From the NCBI GenBank assembly GCA_014904845.1, contig MU119536.1, forward strand, positions 1 through 53,334: 53,334 bases of DNA, read 5' to 3'. This stretch comes from Acephala macrosclerotiorum. Taxonomy: Eukaryota; Ascomycota; Leotiomycetes; Helotiales; Mollisiaceae. Below are positions 45,709 to 53,334 of the stretch, piece after piece; the first letter of the stretch is position 1; each line of letters opens with the position of its first letter. The notes under the pieces were generated by a model. That model was given only the letters and a program-made list of their open reading frames with translations. It did no database searches and was not told the origin of the DNA. The translations under genes were made by a program, and so were the position numbers.

Positions 45709-46996
45709 ATGCGTTCATTTACTCGCGTCGCTGCTCTCAGCGCTCTCGCAGGCCAGGCATTTGGCACAGTCCACCACATGTTCTCTGGCGTTTTCAGCGG
45801 GACGGACATCTACGCCATTGAGTTCGACGACGAGACCAACAACCTCACACTTGCTAGTAGCATTGTCTCCGAGGCTTCCAGCTCGAAATGGATTGCGATA
45901 GATGTATGAGAACAAAGCTCTTTCTGGCAAAGCCAATGCTGATGAAGATGAAGGAACGAAAGCAAAACATTTATGTTGCCAATGGTGCTCAGTATGACAG
46001 TTACACCATCACCAATAGCACAGGTCTTGAGTACTCTGGTACAGTGGAGATGTCGAGCAATTGTAAGTGAAGCGGATCTCCACTCGCCCGACAGTGTACT
46101 GATGTACCATCTCAAGGTTCGAATGCGAACTATATCATCGCCTCAACAGCGTCACCCTACGTCGTCTTCGGCGCACCCTATAGTACCGGCTGCCCAGCAA
46201 ACATGATGTCCGTCGACTCAACCGGAACCCTCACCGGCATTATCGCAAACGCCACGTACAACTCCAATGCCGGAATTCACGGTCTAGCCCTCAGCGCTGA
46301 CAACCAATTCTTGTACTCGGCTGATGATATAGGCAACGCGATCTGGGTTCACAGCGTCAACATCACATCCGGAGAGATTGCCGAAGTACAATATCTTGCT
46401 GCTCCAACGAGTGATAATCCTAGACATATGGTTGTGCATCCGTTAGGGAATTATGCCTATGTGGTTTTTGAGGAGGGGAATGCTATTGGGGTTTATTCTA
46501 GGGATACTACGACGGGAGAGTTGACATATACTAATACTTCTTACTCTCTTCTTCCTTCAAGTGAGTTTCTGCGCTTCTAAAGGAGACGAGTTTCTACTGA
46601 CATGAGCCTGTCCTAGCGTATTCAAATACCTCCTCATACTGGGCCGATGAAGTCCAATTCTCAGTCAACACCAACGGCACACCCTCCTACATGTACGCCG
46701 CCACCCGCTCCCGCACCACCACCATTCCCGGCTACGTCTCCGCCTTCTCCCTCGATACTTCAACCGGCGCGATCGTTGAGCAACTTTTCGTCACCGAAAC
46801 GACTGGAAGTGGTGGGAGTGCGAACTCAGTCACTGCTGCGCCGTTTGGAGAGGAGTACTTTGCGATTACGGATAGTGGAAGCAATTTTGTTGAGGTGTGG
46901 ATGATTACTGCGAATGGGACGAGCAGTGCTACTGGGAAGGCTGTTGCGCATTTGGACTTGGCTTCGGGGCCGAGTGACGTTGTTTGGTTTGATTGA
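45709..46996 (+). CDS. Secreted beta-propeller protein, lactonase / muconate cyclase-like
   Basis: Exons 45709-45903, 45954-46062, 46117-46560 and 46617-46996 join in frame to 375 residues, a normal length. A signal peptide (MRSFTRVAALSALAGQAFG) is followed by HHMFSGVFSG and ASSSKWIAID, ERKQNIYVANG, HGLALSADNQFLYSADD, PRHMVVHPLGNYAYVVFEEG and a C-terminal blade ending SGPSDVVWFD. The repeated H-x-x-A/V...Y-pattern is that of seven-bladed lactonases (6-phosphogluconolactonase and carboxy-cis,cis-muconate cyclase family). Several N-x-S/T sites fit secretion. The true substrate is uncertain, since secreted members are poorly studied. It looks intact. Confidence 0.85.
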
Positions 46997-47838
46997 TTTA
47001 ATGGGGACGGGGAGTAAAGCGGGAGAGGCTAGGCTTTGGACTAGAAAGGATGCGTAGACGAGCTTTGACATAAAGTAAATATAGAGCCGTTAAAAAATAA
47101 CACCCAGCGCCTTCTCTTAAGAGACTGGTAGATGATGGGTAGATGATGTCGTTTGAACTCGAGCAATTTCGTGCACGACTTTACCCCGCACTTCCAATTT
47201 CGGCATTGTACCACGATATTTGACGAATCAGAAGCGGAAATGTTAGATGGTATCCACATGATGCTGCTTTCTTAGACAAATTCTGCAGATCGTCATAGTG
47301 AGATGGATGATCAGTATATTTGGAAGCAAACGAGAGGTTCAGGGTGGTCAAGGTTTCAGGGGCTCGCTTAGCTTATGGGACCATTCGCGAATGGTTAGAT
47401 GTTCTGCAGGGGCGAGTACTCTCAATGACCGTGCGATGAATGTGTTTCTTCCTAGTAGACCATGGTGACTGCGGAAAGTTGAAAGAGGTTACATTGATAC
47501 TCCAGCAACAGCGTGACGTCTAAGTGCCAATTGATGAATCAAAACAAAACACAGAAACCAAACCAAGATCTTTGTCAACGCCGAACCCCTGAAATGTAAC
47601 CCAAATAACAGATAGTGCTGGAATTACCATTCCGTAAAATCAGAAATCGACAAAGCATCCATGGTGCTAAGTCACCTCACAAGTAAAACATGACATCCTT
47701 GACATCATTATGCCAAGGATTCTTGTTGCGGCCTCCATTCCTCCCATCTCCCTATAGGTAGGTATCCCTTCTATAGACACCAATCGCGTCTCTAAGGTAT
47801 TTCTGGCTTCCTATATAAAATAGGTTTCATGTACATCC
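46997..47838. other. Intergenic region, no gene seen
   Basis: About 840 bases of ordinary composition with no supported gene, between the 3' ends of the lactonase-like gene and the Argonaute scrap. Confidence 0.3.
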
Positions 47839-48455
47839 TCATGCGGTCGCATAGGAAGTCTGTATATCGAGCTGGAGTGCATACAGAAAGTGAATGCATA
47901 GCTCTCGAGCCCATGGAGCAAAGGTCGTTAGTCTAAAAAGGATTTTAGTTAGCAATACTCCATAAATACTCTCTTGCAAAATATTCAGGGGTGAATAGAG
48001 ATTAGTAATCTCAATATCCCAGCTTTGCTTGAATTTTCTCGGCCGCTTTCTCAGAGCAAGGATTTCATTCAGTGAAATCACAGAGGTAGCAGGTTCCAAC
48101 GTGGAGTGTATGTCTCTTGTCTACCTTACTGGGCTTCCTTGATTGTCATCTAAACCCAAGAAGATTGGAAACGCTAATGAAGGCACCAAACTCACCACTT
48201 TCTGCAAACTGTCCCCTCCATAATCGCTGCCGTCCACGAGAACCACATAATGCGCCGGCTTAGCAGTACCAAGGAAGCCATCGTGGCTCTGCAGGTAGAA
48301 GTCGAAAGTATGTGGCTTGACAACATTGGTGTCCATTACATGACCAGGAATCAATCTCTTGGCGTCAGTGGGGCTGTTCTTCGGATAGAAGCGCATGCGG
48401 TGTCGCTTGCCCACAACTACCACGAAAGCCAGACTCTAATCTCATCCTCGCTGGT
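47839..48455 (-). pseudogene. Argonaute C-terminal (Piwi) fragment
   Basis: Minus strand. From about 48455: FVVVGKRHRMRFYP, then GHVMDTNVVKPHTFDFYLQSH, GTAKPAHYVVLVDG and SLQKV up to a GTGAGT donor at 48190-48195. KRH-x-x-RF-x-P, FYLQSH and GTAKPAHY are hallmarks of the end of the Piwi domain in fungal Argonaute proteins; the His of PAHY is the last member of the slicer tetrad. Further down, PATSVISL (about 48090) could match the RAT-x-x-VS stretch that follows. Everything N-terminal (PAZ, MID, most of Piwi) is missing, and upstream codons contain stops before an AT-rich island begins near 48600. It is a scrap of an RNA-silencing gene, not a working one. Confidence 0.7.
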
Positions 48456-48599
48456 TCCGTTTAGTCTCTGCACGTGAGCAGGTGTTGCTTTAACCTGAGC
48501 TGAGCGTGAGTATACCTGAGCCAAGGGTGAGCATGCCTAAGCAGAGCCTAAGCAAAGCTTAAGCATCCAGAGCACGCCCTGTACACCGGACTCTTGGAA

Positions 48600-49075
48600 A
48601 GTTAAGGACATAACTTGATTTAAACTTTATTTTTAATATTGTTTTTTATTTTAATATTATTTTTATTATAAAAAAATATAATAATAATAATATTATTAAT
48701 AAATATATATCTAAAAACTAAAAAAAAAAATTATTAAAAAAAGCAAAATTAATATTACAAATATTACTAAGAATAAAACTTTTTAAAAAAAAGTAAAATA
48801 TAAATATTAAAATATTAAAATTAATAAAATATAAATTTTATTAAATATATATAAATTATAATTTAAAAAGTATTTTTACTTTAAAAAACTATATTTTACT
48901 TATATTCTTTTTAAAGCGTTATCGTATAAAAAATATTAGCGTTAAAAAAAAAGCAAAATTCGACTTTTTAACGCTGGCGCATTTATTACAAGTATATATA
49001 ATTTATAAATTTGAAATAATAATAAATTATTACTTTTTTGCGAACTAGTAAAAAGTTTTCAAAGAGATTTACTTT
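48600..49075. repeat. AT-rich island
   Basis: About 475 bases, nearly all A/T, with a few CG, GCG and AGCAAAA words. Its left edge (48490-48570) holds short repeated CCTGAGC / CCTAAGC words. It looks like a RIP-worn repeat; no terminal repeats or open frames were found. Confidence 0.65.
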
Positions 49076-49147
49076 TGAAATCTTTATAATATCCATTCTC
49101 GGCCGCTGGCCAAAATTAGAACTTTGTATCCTTAGTACCTTTTTAAA

Positions 49148-50897
49148 CTATTTCAAGAGTTCTATAAGATGCTCGCACGCTAAAGTAGACGTTGCCACAA
49201 TCTCCTTAATCTCATCGACATGCACCAGACTAATAGCAATTGTACCCCTCTTCAACTTCTCCGTCATCTGCGTATCAGATAAAACGGAAGCATTCCTAGC
49301 TCCTTTGACTTTCACTTTCTCGGTAGTGAAGAATAGCCAACGCTTTCCAGGACACGGGATCCAATAGCACCACTCAGGACCATTGTCGTTTAAATTGCCC
49401 CAACTTCCTGATGGGATTACGCCACCTCGTGGTAGGTGAGAAGGCTGAAAACCTAGCTCGAAATCGACCGCCTCTGCAGGTGGCTTACAATAAAGCGCAC
49501 GTGCAGCGGGGATGGCTATCAATCCACTGGAGGTATTGAGGATAATAATACATGTATCGTAAAAATCAAATCCACCTCGCTTAAAACCAAAAATCCACGA
49601 TATACTAGTTAGTAAAGTATCTCCTACGACGCCGTAGACCGAGATTGGGACAACTTCTTCGCTGTGAGAGGATAAAGGATACTCTGACCGCACATTCGGT
49701 AGGCTTTCAATGGAGTCCATGTCTTCGATGTAATTTGAGAAACTGCGAGGGTGTATACGTTGTTGGTATTTAGAGAGTGCGAACACAAGACGGCGCACTC
49801 TTGCTCTTTCTTGAGGGCCGACGTTTAGCCAAGACTTTCCTTCTAAGCCAACGGCGTATTGATTTTCTCGATCAGATAGGCAATAGAAGAGCGTAGATCT
49901 TGATAGAAGCCAGAGAGCTTGGAATCCAACCCATATAAAGAAGACGTCCGTGCTGGTGGAGTGACCCAGGGCTATATAAGTTGCGAACACCGTGGTAACA
50001 CCCACTGCGCCACCAAATCCCCAAATGGCCCTCCATAGTATATGCCTTCGTGCGCTTTTTGGGATTCCTAGGAGTACTTTGCGACTTCCTCCAGCCGTAG
50101 AGCACGTTAGCAACGAGCCCGTGATGATGTCAATTTCTGATTTTGGGGAATACTTTCGCAGATCGTGAAGCCGCAACGTCAGAGCTGCAGAGAAGAAGAA
50201 AAGCCAGCTAGAAATCGTGATCCATGCTAGCAAAAAAGCGCCATATTTTCGTAGGACGAGGAATTCTGCAAGCTTTGCTACCGTTGAAAAAGCGAGTAAT
50301 ACACAGTCCAGCTTAAAGTAAGACGAGGTTGTTGTTTCATGCCAAGGATCTTGGATGAATGAATAAACTTTCAGTTCTTCCCCAGGCCTGCTTTCTGGTA
50401 TTACATTTAGGATACTGGCAGTGCGCTGCTCAAAAGCATACACTTCTCGACACTCGAGCTCTATTAGGCCCTTGACCTTTTTTCCACGAGTACCCTGGAA
50501 AGAATAAGCAGCATATCTCTAGACAATCAATTACACTTACAATTTGGATCTCGCATTCTACCGCTTTTGGAGCCCCGTTACAGCTTCGATACTTGAAGCT
50601 TTTGCTCAAGTCAAGCGACAAGCCGACAACCGCATCCGACTTCGCGCTTCGAACGCCAACACTGTCACGCAGCCATCCAGGTGTTACGGCTGCAGTAAAT
50701 AGCATGGCAATAGACATTGCTCCGAATATGGTCATTGTGGCCCATACGAGGCCTGCAGGGCCTTTGTCGCCAATTGCCAGTGATTGTGCAGCAGTTGAGC
50801 CGATCAAGGATGTCAAGGTTGTGATCTCAATTAGGCCGTTGCCAAAATTGAATATGCTGGATCCAAATATCGACTCTGTTGAGTTGACCATAGCCAA
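49148..50897 (-). CDS. Multi-span membrane protein of unknown function
   Basis: Exons 50541-50897 and 49148-50494 (minus strand, 46-nt intron) join in frame to 567 residues. Hydrophobic spans include FGAMSIAMLFTAAV in exon 1, then LDCVLLAFSTVAKLAEFLVL, LLAWITISSWLFFFSAAL, GFGGAVGVTTVFATYIAL, VFFIWVGFQALWLL and IIILNTSSGLIAIPAA, about six in all. Between them is a soluble part rich in charged residues. The C-terminal ~130 residues (with WCYWIPCPGKRWLFF and SLVHVDEIKEIV) are soluble. I recognise no named family, though such proteins are frequent in Leotiomycetes and relatives. It sits between two AT-rich elements yet looks intact. Confidence 0.75.
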
Positions 50898-50996
50898 AGA
50901 ATTTATTTCTATAATCAGAACACGTAGTCGAGAGACGTGCAGGGACAGCGCAGGCCTTAAAATATGGGATTGATTTTAATGGCGACCATTTGGTGA

Positions 50997-51530
50997 GGCG
51001 CGTAATTACGGAGATTGCAGTATAAAGTAATGCGAATACAGGGGCTCAGGCCCCTGTAAACCTATTAATAGAGTGTCGCACATCGCTTCAGGGTGCCAGT
51101 GCCCTATATTTATAGTGCATCCGTGTACTAAAGTGGGGCAAAAGGGCGCTGGAGCGAAGTAAAATTATTTAAAATATATATATTAATTTTTTTTTAATTA
51201 TTTTATTTATATATATTTTTTATATATTTTTACTAATATTAAATTTAATTAAAATTATATTAAAATATATAAAATAAAATAAAATTTAAAATAAAAATAA
51301 ATTTTTAATTTTATATTTATTTTTTAATATTATATTTTGATTATATAATATTTTATTAAAATTAAATTTTCGTTTTAAAATATTTCAAAGATTTATTTTT
51401 AAATAAAAACTTATTATATAATATTTATAATAAAAATTATAATAAAAGTTACAGCGCTGTTGCTTACAAAGCCTATAGGGGCTGAGACTCTATAGTTGCA
51501 TCACTTTATGCCGCAATCTCCGTACGCGCC
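50997..51530. mobile_element. Second RIP-worn element with terminal inverted repeats
   Basis: 50997-51034 and the reverse complement of 51497-51530 match: GGCGCGTA, then (after a four-base ATTA gap on the left) CGGAGATTGC, ATAAAGT and ATGC in step. The differences in the aligned core are all transitions. The inside (51165-51445) is almost pure A/T. Weaker similarity runs further inward (GGGGCTCAGGCCCC against CTCAGCCCCTATAGG). No transposase can be read; at ~530 bp it may be a MITE or a deleted copy. No clear target duplication was found. Confidence 0.6.
51037..51058. repeat. Perfect 9-bp hairpin inside the element's left end
   Basis: TACAGGGGC, loop TCAG, GCCCCTGTA. The arms are exact, in a GC-rich patch beside AT-rich DNA. 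The right end has only a weaker counterpart. Confidence 0.7.
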
Positions 51531-52229
51531 CGGAACCTCCACAGCGCGATCTCCGCCCTATAGTGATTACGTGAAAGTGAACCCCAGCTGTTCGCTGCTT
51601 GGTGCCTAAGGAACTAGGCATAAGATCGGTGCGCGTATTTGCACTGAATTGCTTAGCCCTTCCAAGCTTGACCTCTTCGTCACAGATAGGAAAGCGACGA
51701 GATGGATAGAAGCATTGTAAGTTAAAGCCACCCGTAATATCCTCGCAGTGCGGAAGACGTCTGACGAAAGCGCGCAGGTTATGACTAGTCTGCCGCAAGA
51801 ATACTAATCAGTTGGATCAATCCTTTCGACACTTATTCCTCCTCCGACTGTCCGACGCATCCACCTACTGGAAAGCTAGAATGAATTTGGGTGGCTGATT
51901 TGATTGGGGCTCAAGTCCGGCCGCCCAAATTCGGCCAAGGCCCAAACGACATCCTCTCCCTTATATCGAAAGTCTAATATGGCTGCCAATCCTATCGAGT
52001 ACAATTTTGACATCTGTTCAAAGGATACTTAATATACCCTTCACGATGAAAACGAGATCGCAGTACAATTCTTAATAATTTTCAATTACGTCATCAATGA
52101 TTAATCAATTATCAATATCAATTATCAATATCAATTATCAATATCAATTATCAATCATGAATCAATCAATTAACATTCTTATAGCCTTTGCACTTTTTTT
52201 ATCCGTCGGCGACATTTCACGTGATCACA
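51531..52229. other. Region between the element and the last AT-rich island
   Basis: About 700 bases with no supported gene. It contains the 13-bp tandem repeat at 52104-52155. Confidence 0.3.
52104..52155. repeat. Tandem repeat, four perfect 13-bp units
   Basis: ATCAATTATCAAT repeated four times without a mismatch, followed by related ATCAAT words. Confidence 0.95.
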
Positions 52230-53334
52230 AAAACACCAAAATCCGATTTACGCTATACTTAAAATAACTCTATTAAATATTTTACGATTTGTTTAATTTC
52301 GAAATATATATTATAAACAATTATAAACAATTTAAATTTATAATTATATCGAGTTTTAATTAATAATTATTATTATTATTAATTATTACGAAAATGTAAT
52401 TACGAGATTTTTATCGAGATATATATAATTCGAATTATTATTTAATAAATTATTATTTTTATTTGTATTTAATTTTTATTTAGCAAATAATAATAATAAT
52501 ATATTTTTTATAAAAAAAAAATTTAATTTGAAATTTATTATATTTTATTTAATTTTATTTTATTTTATTAAATAATTCGATTTTTAATTTTCGTAATAAT
52601 TTTAAAATGTATTTTAATTACGTTTTCTTCGAAAGTTCTCAAAATTTCTTTTTTTATTATCGTATTTTTTCGATAGTTTATAATCGAATTAAAAAACGAA
52701 TCAATTTAATAAAAATTATAATTTTTTATTTTCGTAAATTGATAAAATATTTTATTATTACTTTAAAAAATTAATAATAACAACGATTATTTACGATTCG
52801 ATAACGTTTAAATAAATATTATTAAAAATATTATTTACGATATTTTTAATAATAAACTTAAAACGAATATTAATAAAATCGTTTTGAAAATTATAAATAA
52901 TATTTTAATAAATATATTTTTAAATTAATTTAAATTTTAAAATATTTATACTAATCTCGAAATTCGAATTTAATTAATAAAATTTTTTTTATTAATTTTA
53001 TTATTTTTTTATTGTAATTTCGTTTTATTAATTTAAACGAATTAAATTTTTTTCGTTTTAATAATATTAAAACGTTGAAAATATATTCTCAAAAATTTAA
53101 ATTTAAAAAATTCGATTTTTTCGATTTTTTTATCGATTAAACGTAAATTAATTATAATATTATTAATATAAAAAAAAAATTAAACGTTTATTACAACGTT
53201 TATATATTTACGAATTATTTAAAAAAACTCGTTTAAATATATAATAATAAATCGATTAAAAATATTTAAATATAAAATTTTTATAATTTTATAAAAATAT
53301 AATATATTATAAAATTAAACGATATAATAAAAAA
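52230..53334. repeat. AT-rich island running off the window
   Basis: More than 1 kb, almost pure A/T. The remaining C and G bases lie mostly in CG pairs (TCGA, ACGA, TTCG, ACGT words), while CA/TG pairs are rare. No open frame or terminal repeat is seen. It fits heavy RIP of a transposon or repeat whose other end lies outside the window. Confidence 0.75.

Noticed and set aside
1..53334. tRNA, rRNA, CRISPR arrays, bacterial operons
   Set aside because: None seen; the introns and gene families are fungal nuclear, so CRISPR and ribosome-binding sites are not expected.

Overview
The window looks like nuclear DNA of a filamentous ascomycete (Pezizomycotina; a Leotiomycetes-like fungus is my guess, not shown). 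Reasons: genes split by 40-100 nt introns with GTRAGT donors and CTAAC-like branch points; families typical of such fungi (FunK1 kinase, HET domain, Clr5 domain, DUF7053-like, C2H2 regulator, fungal P450, MFS drug transporter); and very AT-rich islands whose sequence pattern suggests repeat-induced point mutation (RIP).

Layout: 1-540 AT-rich island; 1006-2702 cytochrome P450 with one frame break; 2954-3519 (-) DUF7053-like; about 2.4 kb with one weak Cys-rich ORF; 5977-8533 (-) FunK1 kinase; 8916-12773 tandem pair of coiled-coil/caspase-like genes, the first broken; 12892-13432 membrane-protein remnant; 13595-14994 (-) SGNH esterase ruined by stop codons; 15782-17890 (-) and 20101-22237 (+) divergent Clr5 paralogues flanking a broken small secreted Cys-rich gene; 22573-24144 (-) secreted Pro/Ser/Thr-rich protein; 24872-27023 (-) HSP90, the clearest housekeeping anchor; 29046-30008 decayed single-pass membrane protein; 30378-31640 (-) decayed kinase-lobe plus receiver-domain gene; AT-rich patch; 32417-33576 (+) and 33821-34780 (-) two broken oxidoreductases; 34781-35937 RIP-worn transposon with terminal inverted repeats and TA duplication; 36328-38258 MFS transporter; 39157-40203 (-) C2H2 factor; 41709-43826 (-) HET protein; 45709-46996 secreted beta-propeller lactonase-like protein; 47839-48455 (-) Argonaute C-terminal scrap; AT-rich island; 49148-50897 (-) multi-span membrane protein; 50997-51530 a second inverted-repeat element; 52230-53334 AT-rich island.

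The main theme is a genome-defence landscape. Ordinary genes sit between AT-rich islands, and at least nine genes carry stops or frame breaks, many of which C-to-T change would explain. The reductase, SDR and MFS genes may be the ruins of one metabolite cluster. FunK1, the caspase-like pair and the HET protein belong to families linked to signalling or cell death in fungi, but nothing in the sequence shows that they act together.
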